From assembly GCA_050744245.1 (NCBI GenBank), contig JBOGGX010000241.1, positions 1-21,777 of the forward strand: a stretch of 21,777 bases of DNA, written 5' to 3'. Shown one piece after another: positions 14,643 through 21,777 of this stretch; the first letter of the stretch is position 1, and each line of letters begins with the position of its first letter. Position numbers and translations under genes: made by a program. Source of the DNA: JBOGGX01 sp050744245 (GTDB taxonomy: Bacteria > Actinomycetota > Acidimicrobiia > Acidimicrobiales > JBOGGX01). The notes beneath the pieces are model-generated. The model saw only the letters and a list, made by a program, of their open reading frames with translations. It had not been told where the DNA came from and did not search any database.

Positions 14643-16397
14643 TCAGGCCTTCGGGGGCAGCACCCGCAGGCCGAGCTCGGTCAGCTGGGTCGCGTCGATC
14701 GGCCCGGGCGCGCCGGTGAGGGGGTCGACGCCGGACTGGGTCTTCGGGAAGGCGATGACCTCCCGGATGTTCTCCTCGCCCACCAGCAGGGCGGTGAGCC
14801 GATCGATGCCGAAGGCGAAGCCGGCGTGGGGCGGCGCCCCGTAGCGGAACGCGTCGAGCAGGAACCCGAACCTGCGCTGCGCATCCTCCTCGCCGACGCC
14901 CAGCAGCGAGAAGATGCGCTGCTGGATGTCGCGCCGGTGGATTCTGACGCTGCCCGAGCCCAGCTCCCATCCGTTGAGCACCAGGTCGTAGGCCTGGGAG
15001 CGCACATCGAGCAGCCGTTCCGGATCGGCGGTGTCGAGGAGCGGAACGTCGTCGCCGTGGGGCATGGTGAACGGGTGGTGGGCCGGGATCGGGCGGCCGT
15101 CGTCGTCGAACGCCTCGAAGAGCGGGAAGTCGATGACCCAGACGAAGTGCCGGCCGCCCTGGTTGACCGGGGGTCGACCCACCTCCAGCCGCAGCAGCCC
15201 GAGCACATGACGGGTGACCCGGAGGCTGGCGGCCACGACGAAGAGGCAGTCGCCCCGTTCGGCGGCCAGCGCCTTGGCGACGCCGGTCCGCTCGTCGTCG
15301 GAGAGGAACTTGGCCACGGGCGAGTTGAGCGAGCCGTCGGCCTCGACCCGCATCCACACCAGCCCGCCGGCACCCCACGACTTCGCCTTCTCTGTGAGCT
15401 CGTCCAAACGCCGGCGGGTGAGGGTGGCGCCACCCTGCAACCGCAGGCCCTTGACGCTCTCGGCCTTGAACGCGTTGAACCCCGTCGTCGCGAACAGCTC
15501 GGTCAGCTCGGTCAGCTCCATGCCGAACCGCACGTCGGGCTTGTCCGAGCCGTACCGCTCCATGGCGTCGTGCCACGTCATGAGGGGCATGTCGGCCGGC
15601 CGCTGGCCGGTGACGGCCTCGGTCGCCTCGGCCACGGCGTCGGAGACGAAGGCGATGATCTCGGGCTGTCCGACGAAGCTGGCCTCCATGTCGAGCTGGA
15701 TGAACTCGAACTGGCGGTCGGCCCGCAGGTCCTCGTCGCGGAGGCAGCGGGCGATCTGGTAGTAGCGGTCGAGGCCGCCGACCATGCACAGCTGCTTGAA
15801 CAGCTGCGGGCTCTGGGGCAGGGCGTAGAAGTGGCCGGGCTGGAGCCGGCTGGGGACGACGAAGTCGCGTGCCCCCTCCGGGGTCGAGGCGACGAGCATC
15901 GGCGTCTCGACCTCGGTGAACCCCGCCCCCGCCATCGACCGGCGGATGGCGCCGTTCACCTCGGCCCGCACCTCGAGGTTGTGCCGCATGCGGTCGCGCC
16001 GCAGATCGAGATAGCGATGGCGGAGCCGGGTGGTCTCGTCGATGTCGCCCCGGTCGTCGACGGGGAACGGCGGCGGTTCGGCCGTCGAGAGCACCTCGAC
16101 GATGCAGTCGCCGAGCTCGATCTCGCCGGTGGCCAGCTTGGGATTGACCGTCCCCTCGGGCCGCCGCCGCACGGTGCCCGTGATGCGCACGACGTACTCG
16201 CTGCGCAGGTCGTGGGCGTGGTCGACCACGGCCTGGAGCAGACCGGTGCGGTCGCGGACGTCGACGAACGCCAGGTGCTCGCCGTGCTCGCGCCGGCGGT
16301 GGACCCAACCGCAGACGGTCACCTCTCGACCCTCGTCGGCGAGGCCGAGGTGGCCGCAGTACGCCGTGCGCAGCCCGACCGGCTCGGCGTCGATCAT
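14643..16397 (-). CDS. aspS: Aspartyl-tRNA synthetase (bacterial type)
   Basis: A 584-residue class IIb enzyme. The N-terminal OB anticodon-binding domain holds VTVCGWVHRRREHGEHLAFVDVRDR. Motif 1/2 regions are FTEVETPMLVASTPEGARDF, HFYALPQSPQLFKQLCM and YYQIARCLRDEDLRADRQFEF. The bacterial insertion (GAD) domain follows, and motif 3 is FGIDRLTALLVGEENIREVI close to the C-terminus. The ATG is 4 nt after the hisS stop; no strong Shine-Dalgarno is seen, and translation is likely coupled to hisS. Whether it also charges tRNA(Asn) cannot be told because no gatCAB or asnS is in view. Confidence 0.97.
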   Translation of the reverse strand: MIDAEPVGLRTAYCGHLGLADEGREVTVCGWVHRRREHGEHLAFVDVRDRTGLLQAVVDHAHDLRSEYVVRITGTVRRRPEGTVNPKLATGEIELGDCIVEVLSTAEPPPFPVDDRGDIDETTRLRHRYLDLRRDRMRHNLEVRAEVNGAIRRSMAGAGFTEVETPMLVASTPEGARDFVVPSRLQPGHFYALPQSPQLFKQLCMVGGLDRYYQIARCLRDEDLRADRQFEFIQLDMEASFVGQPEIIAFVSDAVAEATEAVTGQRPADMPLMTWHDAMERYGSDKPDVRFGMELTELTELFATTGFNAFKAESVKGLRLQGGATLTRRRLDELTEKAKSWGAGGLVWMRVEADGSLNSPVAKFLSDDERTGVAKALAAERGDCLFVVAASLRVTRHVLGLLRLEVGRPPVNQGGRHFVWVIDFPLFEAFDDDGRPIPAHHPFTMPHGDDVPLLDTADPERLLDVRSQAYDLVLNGWELGSGSVRIHRRDIQQRIFSLLGVGEEDAQRRFGFLLDAFRYGAPPHAGFAFGIDRLTALLVGEENIREVIAFPKTQSGVDPLTGAPGPIDATQLTELGLRVLPPKA

Positions 16398-16401
16398 CGG
16401 G

Positions 16402-17670
16402 TCACCGGCTCAGCACCTTGCGCACGTGGTCGACGAGACCGGCCCGGTCGACGGTGTCCTGCTCGGAACCTGGGACCCGCAGGTCGCGCAGCCCGGCGGT
16501 GCCGTCGGCCAGCTCCTGTTCGCCGACGATGACGGCCAGCCGGGCGCCCGAAGCGTTGGCCCGGCGCATCTGGGCCTTCATCGAACGATCGTCCCACGCC
16601 CGGTCGACGCGGAACCCGGCCCGGCGCAGCTCGCCGGTCAGCTGACGGGCGGTGCTTCCGCCGGCGACGTCGACCACGAAGACGTCGACCACCCGCTCGG
16701 GCGCCGGGTAGACACCCTCGGCGTCGCACGCCAACAGGACCCGTTCGATGCCGGAGCCGAACCCGATGGCCGGCGTGGGCGGGCCGCCCATGTCCTCCAC
16801 CAGCCCGTCGTAGCGGCCCCCACCGAGGATCGTGCTCTGGGCCGCGTCGATGGCCTCGGACACGAACTCGAAGGTCGTGTGGGTGTAGTAGTCGAGCCCC
16901 CGCACCAGCCGGGGCTCGAGCACGAAGTCGACGCCGAGCCGGCCCAGTCCCTCCTGGACCCGCTCGAAGTGCCGCCTGGCCTCGTCCGACAGATGATCGG
17001 TGCCGCGGGGGGCGCCGGCCGTCGCCTGCCGGGTGGCCCGGCGCTTGCTGTCGAGCACCCGCAGCGGGTTGGCCGCCACCTTGGCCCGGTCGTCCTGGTC
17101 GATGAGCTCGATGCGGTCCTGGAGCCAGGCCCGCAGCCGCTCCGTGTAGGCCACCCGGTCGGCGCGGGTGCCCATCGAGTTGAGCAGCAGGGTGATCCGC
17201 CGCAGCCCGAGCGACCGCAGGTAGTCGTGGCCGACGGCGATCACCTCGACGTCGGCGTCGGGGTCGGCCGTGCCGAAGATCTCGATGTCGACCTGGTGGT
17301 GCTGGCGGTACCGGCCGGCCTGGGGGGCCTCGTACCGGAAGCACGGCGTCGCCGTCCAGATCTTCCACGGGATCGGCGGACGGTGCTGGACGAAGGCCCG
17401 CACCACCGACGCCGTCACCTCGGGCCGCAGGGCGATCCGACGCCCGCTCCTGTCCTCGAACTCGTACATCTCCTTGCGGACGACGTCGGTGCCCTCCCCC
17501 AGCCTGGTGAACACGGCCGCGTCCTCGAACACCGGCGTGTGCAGCGGCCGGTAGCCGGCCGCCTCGGCCTGGCCGGCGAACGTCGACAGCAGCGCGATCC
17601 AGCGGGACGACTCGGACGGGAGCACGTCGCGGGTGCCGATCGGCGCCTTGAACGGGGGCGAATCGGGCAC
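16402..17670 (-). CDS. hisS: Histidyl-tRNA synthetase
   Basis: A 422-residue class IIa enzyme starting MPDSPPFKAPIGTRDVLP. Motif 2 is PCFRYEAPQAGRYRQHHQVD (about 109-128), the histidine loop is LVRGLDYYTHTTFEF, and motif 3 is IGFGSGIERVLL. A C-terminal anticodon-binding domain of about 90 residues (VDVFVVDVAG, then MKAQMRRANASGARLAVIVGE) follows. The second base of the RYRQxHQ signature is His rather than Phe, a tolerated variation. The GTG at 17670 is supported by the family N-terminus; a longer in-frame extension into sppA is rejected. There is no Shine-Dalgarno, but a TAGATT box ends 8 nt upstream. Confidence 0.96.
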   Translation of the reverse strand: MPDSPPFKAPIGTRDVLPSESSRWIALLSTFAGQAEAAGYRPLHTPVFEDAAVFTRLGEGTDVVRKEMYEFEDRSGRRIALRPEVTASVVRAFVQHRPPIPWKIWTATPCFRYEAPQAGRYRQHHQVDIEIFGTADPDADVEVIAVGHDYLRSLGLRRITLLLNSMGTRADRVAYTERLRAWLQDRIELIDQDDRAKVAANPLRVLDSKRRATRQATAGAPRGTDHLSDEARRHFERVQEGLGRLGVDFVLEPRLVRGLDYYTHTTFEFVSEAIDAAQSTILGGGRYDGLVEDMGGPPTPAIGFGSGIERVLLACDAEGVYPAPERVVDVFVVDVAGGSTARQLTGELRRAGFRVDRAWDDRSMKAQMRRANASGARLAVIVGEQELADGTAGLRDLRVPGSEQDTVDRAGLVDHVRKVLSR

Positions 17671-17678
17671 GAAGGGTG

Positions 17679-17684
17679 AATCTA
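17679..17684 (-). promoter_or_regulatory. Candidate -10 box (TAGATT) of hisS-aspS
   Basis: TAGATT on the minus strand, the best actinobacterial -10 match in the window, with 8 nt to the hisS GTG, inside the 35-bp gap after sppA. Confidence 0.55.
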
Positions 17685-17705
17685 CCGGTTGGCCACGTCT
17701 GCCCT

Positions 17706-19442
17706 TCAGCGGACCCGCCAGTCGCCGGGCAGCATGAGCGGGCCGTAGGCGGGCAGCCCGAGCCGGGCGGCCAGGCCGGCAAAGCCGCCCCACCCCTCCA
17801 CTCCGAGCCGGGTCGACGCGGCCGCCGGGTCGTCGCTCGACTGGGCCGGCCGGAGCCTGGCCACGACGGGGACGTGGGGGTAGGTCCGCACCCGGGGCCG
17901 GTCCGTCGGTTCGAGCCCGGCTCGGTCCCGGGCGACGGCGACGGCGTGGTCGAGACCGCCCAGCTCGTCGACCAGGCCTCGATCGCGGGCGTCGGCCCCT
18001 GTCCACACCCGCCCGCGCGCGATCTCGTCGACCCGCGCCACGGGGAGCCGCCGGCCCGCAGCCACCTTGCCCGTGAAGTCGGCGTAGATGCGGTCGAGCC
18101 AGGCGTTGAGCCGGTCCCATTCGCTGTCGGTGAACGGGTGGAGCGGCGAGAACATCAGGGCGTGGTCGCCCTCGGCCACGTGGTCGTGGTGGAGCCCCAC
18201 CCGATCGGCGAGGCTGTCGACCACCTGCTTGCCCGACAGCACGCCGATCGAGCCGGTGACGGTGCCCGGCTCGGCCACGATCCGGTCGGCGCCCATGGCG
18301 ACGAAATACCCGCCCGAGGCGGCGACGTCGCCCATCGACGCGACCACCGGCTTTCCCGCGGCCCTGACCATCGCCACCTCCCGCCAGATGGCGTCGGAGG
18401 CGACGTAGGAGCCTCCGGGGCTCGCCACCCGGACGACGACGGCCTTGACCTCGTCGGCCTTGACCGCGGCCCGGAGGGCGGCGGCGACCGAGTCGGACCC
18501 GGCGCTGCCGCCGGCAAGCGGCTGGCGCCCGCTGCGGCCGAGATGGATCGGGCCGTGCACGTGCACCAGGGCGACGATGTCCTCTTGGGTGGGCCCGGTC
18601 ACCCTGCGCTTCAGCTCCTCGAGCTTCGACGGGCCGTACCGGCCGATGAAGAGGAGGACGGGGTCGTCGCCGACCTGGGCGCGAACCTCGTCGTAGACCT
18701 CGTCGCGATACCCGAGCCGGTCGACCAGCCCGGCCTCGACCGCCTCCGATGAGAAGAGCGGCGCCCGGTCGACCAGGTCGAGCACCTCGTCGACATCGAG
18801 CCGGCGCCCGGCGGCGATCCCGGCCACCAGCTGCTCCATGGTCGAGGTCACCAGCCGCTCGGTCGCCTCCCGATGGGCGTCGGTGAAGCCGACCTCGGTG
18901 AAGAAGTTGGCCGCGTTCTTGTACTCGTGGCGCTGGGCGAACTGCGGGGTGATCCCCGCCTTGTCGAGCACGCCCTTGACGAAGGGCACCTCGGCCGCGA
19001 CCCCGGTCAGGCACACGTCACCCGAGGGCTGGAGCCAGATCTGGTCGAACCCGGTGGCCAGGTAGTACGGGATGGTTCCCCGCCCGAACTCGCCGAACGT
19101 CTCGGCCCAGGCCACCGCCGGCTTGCCCGACCGGCGGAACTCGACCACCACGTTGCGGAGCTCCTGGGCCTGGGCCACGCCGATCGACGACCGGGACCCC
19201 CCGACCTTGACCACGAAGGCCAACACCCGAGGGTCGTCGGCGGCCCGGCGCAGCCCGTCGAGCACGGCCCGCAGGGTCGTCCGGCGGCGGGCCATGAAGG
19301 CGTTGACCGGGTCCTGCGGGGTGGCCTCGACCAGCGGCTCGGTGAGATCGAGCTCGAGGATCACCGGGGCCGTGCGCCGGCGCCTGGCCTCCTCGATCTG
19401 GCTGACGACGTCGCGGGCTGCGTCCCTGGCTCGCTCCAGCAT
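17706..19442 (-). CDS. sppA: Two-domain signal peptide peptidase A-like serine protease (S49)
   Basis: 578 residues with the duplicated S49 architecture of the 67-kDa SppA: an N-terminal half carrying the catalytic lysine (Lys175 in HEYKNAANFFTEVGF) and a C-terminal half carrying the serine (Ser376 in GDVAASGGYFVAMGADRI). Further S49 features are VVVRVASPGGSYVASDAIW and EPGTVTGSIGVLSGK. SppA degrades leftover signal peptides. Unlike E. coli SppA no N-terminal membrane anchor is seen: the protein opens with a charged helix (MLERARDAARDVVSQIEEARRRR). This soluble-looking form is, as I recall, also found in mycobacteria. The ATG has no Shine-Dalgarno; a TAGCCT box ends 7 nt upstream. It precedes hisS by 35 bp. 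Confidence 0.9.
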   Translation of the reverse strand: MLERARDAARDVVSQIEEARRRRTAPVILELDLTEPLVEATPQDPVNAFMARRRTTLRAVLDGLRRAADDPRVLAFVVKVGGSRSSIGVAQAQELRNVVVEFRRSGKPAVAWAETFGEFGRGTIPYYLATGFDQIWLQPSGDVCLTGVAAEVPFVKGVLDKAGITPQFAQRHEYKNAANFFTEVGFTDAHREATERLVTSTMEQLVAGIAAGRRLDVDEVLDLVDRAPLFSSEAVEAGLVDRLGYRDEVYDEVRAQVGDDPVLLFIGRYGPSKLEELKRRVTGPTQEDIVALVHVHGPIHLGRSGRQPLAGGSAGSDSVAAALRAAVKADEVKAVVVRVASPGGSYVASDAIWREVAMVRAAGKPVVASMGDVAASGGYFVAMGADRIVAEPGTVTGSIGVLSGKQVVDSLADRVGLHHDHVAEGDHALMFSPLHPFTDSEWDRLNAWLDRIYADFTGKVAAGRRLPVARVDEIARGRVWTGADARDRGLVDELGGLDHAVAVARDRAGLEPTDRPRVRTYPHVPVVARLRPAQSSDDPAAASTRLGVEGWGGFAGLAARLGLPAYGPLMLPGDWRVR

Positions 19443-19449
19443 GGACCCG

Positions 19450-19455
19450 AGGCTA
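19450..19455 (-). promoter_or_regulatory. Candidate -10 box (TAGCCT) of sppA
   Basis: TAGCCT on the minus strand with 7 nt to the sppA ATG. Repeat copy 1 begins 9 bp upstream, so any -35 element would lie inside the repeat hairpin. Confidence 0.5.
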
Positions 19456-19463
19456 GGTCGGAG

Positions 19464-19524
19464 ATTCTCGACGCAGCTGGCACCGGATAGCGGTGCTCAG
19501 TGCGTCGAGTTTGCGGTGACCCGG
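19464..19524. repeat. 61-bp palindromic repeat, copy 1
   Basis: Identical to copy 2 at 59 of 61 positions. Outer arms CTCGACGCA/TGCGTCGAG (19467-19475, 19501-19509), an inner stem GCACCG/CGGTGC (19480-19485, 19491-19496) and a GATAG loop form a compound hairpin of 43 nt. One base (19500, G) breaks the tenth outer pair present in copy 2. A tail with GGTGACCCGG follows. Confidence 0.9.
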
Positions 19525-19534
19525 ACGGGGGGTC

Positions 19535-19595
19535 ATTCTCGACGCAGCTGGCACCGGATAGCGGTGCTCACTGCGTCGAGTTTGCGGTCACCCGG
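19535..19595. repeat. 61-bp palindromic repeat, copy 2
   Basis: Same orientation as copy 1 with a 10-bp spacer. Outer arms CTCGACGCAG (19538-19547) and CTGCGTCGAG (19571-19580) pair perfectly over 10 bp, with the inner stem at 19551-19556 and 19562-19567. The stop codon of the small membrane protein falls in the internal loop (19568-19570). This is REP-like in form, but I do not recognise the family. Confidence 0.9.
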
Positions 19596-19993
19596 TCCGC
19601 CGGGGCGCGGCCAGCCGACCGAGACAGGACGCCAGGGTGCTCGAGGGCGAGCCCGAAAATCAGACGGGCCGCCGCGGCCAGCGCCGGGAGGAGGTGCCAC
19701 GCATCGGCGTACCCGACCGCGAAGTGCATGCCGAGCCCCAGCACGGTGCCGCCGAACGCGGCCCGGTCGTGCACCATGAAGTCGACCACCCGACAGTCGG
19801 CCACGCGGCAGAGCTCGTCTGCGGTCAGGCCGAGATAGGCGACGTCGTGCGGCAGCAGCTCGCCGGTGACCGCGAGGAACACCATGAGCCCGCCGGCGAA
19901 CACCAGGGAACCGGCCAGCACCGGCAGCAGCGGCCGGCCGTCGCCCACCAGCGGCGTGAAGAAGCCCGTCCGAGCGTCCAACGCATCGGTCAC
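19568..19993 (-). CDS. Small membrane protein, apparently shortened, ending inside repeat copy 2
   Basis: 141 residues: a hydrophobic segment at about 21-42, a conserved-looking middle (GELLPHDVAYLGLTADELCR, CRVVDFMVHDRAAFGGTVLG) and further hydrophobic stretches at about 80-95 and 101-117. I recall a family of larger uncharacterised membrane proteins with an LPHD...LG...LC...C+I..FM.HDR.SFGG core followed by several helices and a GY.D.WH motif. Here GGTVLGLGMH is followed almost at once by VGYADAWHLL, so a block of perhaps 35 residues seems to be missing in frame. The last eight codons (VTANSTQ and stop) come from the repeat. The GTG start has no Shine-Dalgarno; it lies 31 bp after rel and may be read through from it. 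It could be functional or decaying. Confidence 0.6.
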   Translation of the reverse strand: MTDALDARTGFFTPLVGDGRPLLPVLAGSLVFAGGLMVFLAVTGELLPHDVAYLGLTADELCRVADCRVVDFMVHDRAAFGGTVLGLGMHFAVGYADAWHLLPALAAAARLIFGLALEHPGVLSRSAGRAPADRVTANSTQ

Positions 19994-20024
19994 CGCAGCA
20001 TGATGCCAGCGCGGCCGGTCGGCC

Positions 20025-21777
20025 TCAGTTTCCCTTCCCGGGGACGACGCGATAGGCGTCGTAGACGCTTTCGATGCGCTTGATCGTCGACACCAGCGAC
20101 TCGAGATGGCCCGGATCGCCCAGCTCGAACTCGAAGCGCATGCGGCTCACCCGGTCGGAGCCCGTGGCGCTGTTGGAGCTGAGGATGTTGACGTGGTGGT
20201 CGGACAGGGCCCGGGCCACATCGGAGAGGAGCCGGGCCCGGTCGAGCGCCTTGACCTCGATGGTGGCGACGAACGTGCCGTTGATGTTGGTGTCCCACTC
20301 GACGTCGATCAGCCGGTCGCCCTCGGTGGTGGTGAGCGACTTGGCGTTGGCGCAGTCGGCCCGGTGCACCGACACGCCCCGGCCGCGGGTGATGAAGCCG
20401 ATGATCTCGTCGCCCGGCACCGGCGTGCAGCACCGCGACAGCCGCACCATCAGGTCGTCGAGCCCCTCGACGTGGACGCCGACCGCCTGCCGTTGCCGGT
20501 TGGGCCGCCGGCGGGGCTGCAGCACCGTGGTGGGCAGCTGCTCCTCCTGGTCGGCGTCGGCCTCCCGCAGCGACCGGGCCAATCGGTTGGCCACCGACTT
20601 GGCCGATATGTGGTTCTCACCGATGGCGATGAACAGCGCCTCGAGGTCAAGGAACTTGAGCGACGTGGCCAGCTCCTCCAGCGTCGGTGAGTTCATGAGC
20701 TTCTGGACGGGAAGGCCCTCGCGCCGCATCGCCTTCTGCAGCTCCTCGCGACCGTTCTCCTTTGCGTCCTCGCGGCGCTCCCGGCTGAACCACTGACGGA
20801 TCTTGTTGGCCGCCCGCTGGGTGCGGACGATCTGGAGCCAGTCTCGCGACGGACCTGCACCTTCCACTTTGGACGTGAAGATCTCGACCGTGTCGCCCGA
20901 GGCCAGCTTCGAGTCGAGCGGCACCAGCCGGCCGTTGACCCGGGCGCCGATGCACGAGTGCCCGACCTCGGTGTGGATGGTGTAGGCGAAGTCGATCGGC
21001 GTCGACCCGACGGGCAGGGTCATGACCCTGCCCTTGGGGGTGAAGACGAACACCTCGTCCTGTTCGAGGTCGACCTTGAGGTTGGCCATGAACTCGGCCG
21101 GGTCCTGCGTCTCCCGTTCCCAGTCGATGATGCGGGTCAGCCAGGGAAGATCGCTCTGGCCGCCGTCGCCCTTGTAGGCAAAGTGGGCGGCCACACCGAT
21201 CTCGGCCCGATGGTGCATCTCCCGGGTGCGGATCTGCACCTCGACCGGCTTGCCCTGGGGCCCCACCACCGTCGTGTGCAGCGACTGGTAGAGGTTGAAC
21301 TTGGGCATGGCGATGTAGTCCTTGAACCGCCCCTGGACCGGCTTCCACAGGGCGTGGATGGAGCCGAGCGCCCCGTAGCAGTCCTTGACCGAGTCGACCA
21401 CGACCCGGATCCCCACCAGGTCCTGGACCTCGTCGAACTCCTTGCCCTTCACGACCATCTTCTCGTAGATGGAGAAGAAGTGCTTCGGCCGGCCGACCAC
21501 ATCGGCCCGGATGCGCAGCACCGACAGGCGGTTGGAGACGGCCTCGAGCACCTCGCGCAGGTAGAAGTCGCGCTCGGGGGCCCGGGAGGCCACCATCTGC
21601 TCGATCTCGGCGTAGCGCTTGGGGTAGAGGACCGAGAACGACAGGTCCTCCAGCTGCCACTTCACGTCCTGGATCCCGAGCCGGTGGGCCAGGGGGGCGT
21701 AGATGTCGAGGGTCTCCTGGGCGATGCGGCGCTGCTTGCCCTCGGGGAGGGCGGCGATGGTGCGCATGTTGTGGAGG
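20025..21777 (-). CDS. rel: (p)ppGpp synthetase/hydrolase Rel, missing its N-terminus at the window edge
   Basis: The last 583 codons, entering as LHNMRTIAALPEGKQRR, which is the end of the HD hydrolase domain. The synthetase domain follows with YEKMVVKGKEFDEVQDLVGIR and RFKDYIAMPKFNLYQSLHT; the RFKD motif (about residue 150 of the visible part) is the charge signature of bifunctional Rel enzymes rather than RelA (EFDD). Then come the TGS domain (VFVFTPKGRVMTLPVGSTPIDFAY), the helical region, a zinc-finger/conserved-cysteine segment (SRCCTPVPGDEIIGFITRGRG, HRADCAN) and a C-terminal ACT domain. It makes and degrades the stringent-response alarmone. The catalytic HD motif lies outside the window, so hydrolase activity is inferred from the RFKD type only. 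Confidence 0.96.
   Translation of the reverse strand, partial: LHNMRTIAALPEGKQRRIAQETLDIYAPLAHRLGIQDVKWQLEDLSFSVLYPKRYAEIEQMVASRAPERDFYLREVLEAVSNRLSVLRIRADVVGRPKHFFSIYEKMVVKGKEFDEVQDLVGIRVVVDSVKDCYGALGSIHALWKPVQGRFKDYIAMPKFNLYQSLHTTVVGPQGKPVEVQIRTREMHHRAEIGVAAHFAYKGDGGQSDLPWLTRIIDWERETQDPAEFMANLKVDLEQDEVFVFTPKGRVMTLPVGSTPIDFAYTIHTEVGHSCIGARVNGRLVPLDSKLASGDTVEIFTSKVEGAGPSRDWLQIVRTQRAANKIRQWFSRERREDAKENGREELQKAMRREGLPVQKLMNSPTLEELATSLKFLDLEALFIAIGENHISAKSVANRLARSLREADADQEEQLPTTVLQPRRRPNRQRQAVGVHVEGLDDLMVRLSRCCTPVPGDEIIGFITRGRGVSVHRADCANAKSLTTTEGDRLIDVEWDTNINGTFVATIEVKALDRARLLSDVARALSDHHVNILSSNSATGSDRVSRMRFEFELGDPGHLESLVSTIKRIESVYDAYRVVPGKGN

Noticed and set aside
13770..16532. Plus-strand 920-codon open frame across the rarA start, 13864 gene and aspS
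   Set aside because: It crosses genes on both strands and contains no domain; shadow frame.
9963..17720. T-box or other leader riboswitch before alaS, hisS or aspS
   Set aside because: The upstream gaps are 15, 35 and 4 bp, too short for such leaders, and the candidate promoters leave almost no 5' UTR.
17671..19014. Longer hisS start giving about 870 residues
   Set aside because: The extension is an out-of-frame reading of sppA; HisRS N-terminus begins at the GTG at 17670.

Overview
The window is a very GC-rich (about 70% by eye), densely packed bacterial chromosome segment. The gene order nusB-efp-pepQ-aroQ-aroB-aroK-aroC ... prepilin peptidase ... aroE-mltG-ruvX-alaS ... rarA ... aspS ... 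hisS ... rel matches, in compressed form, the order I recall for the Rv2533c-Rv2583c stretch of Mycobacterium tuberculosis. This points firmly to Actinomycetota. The diverged proteins and lack of mycobacterial intervening genes suggest a deep lineage such as Acidimicrobiia, but that class-level call is inference.

Layout. Positions 1-754 hold the N-terminal part of an ABC-2 type permease and, upstream of it, only the C-terminal third of an ABC ATPase, which is probably a gene remnant. Positions 774-6684 are one tight minus-strand block: a prepilin peptidase-like membrane protein, then aroC, aroK, aroB, aroQ (four shikimate steps), pepQ, efp and nusB, mostly joined by start/stop overlaps. Positions 6685-7098 are the only long gene-free stretch. 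It holds two copies of a 58-bp repeat, four tandem 11-bp units and a perfect 11-bp-arm palindrome, upstream of a plus-strand VOC-fold gene (7099-7437). Positions 7457-12527 carry aroE, mltG, ruvX and alaS on the minus strand, followed upstream by rarA (12543-13820). A 43-bp divergent gap separates rarA from an unrecognised two-membrane-segment protein (13864-14613, plus strand). Positions 14643-19442 carry aspS, hisS and a two-domain SppA-like peptidase. A 61-bp hairpin repeat occurs twice at 19464-19595. The second copy supplies the stop codon of a small, apparently shortened membrane protein. The window closes with most of a bifunctional-type rel (ppGpp synthetase/hydrolase), cut at the right edge.

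The genes are mainly housekeeping: aromatic amino acid precursor synthesis, tRNA charging (Ala, Asp, His), translation and termination factors (EF-P, NusB), replication-fork and DNA maintenance (RarA, RuvX), cell wall (MltG) and stringent response (Rel). I see no complete novel defence, biosynthetic or mobile system. The parts most worth a second look are the two unrelated families of paired palindromic repeats at the places where the conserved order is interrupted, the 11-bp tandem array, the truncated ABC ATPase, and a consistent pattern in which genes lacking a Shine-Dalgarno have a TANNNT box 7-10 nt before the start codon. That pattern suggests leaderless transcription, while operon-internal genes carry ordinary ribosome binding sites.
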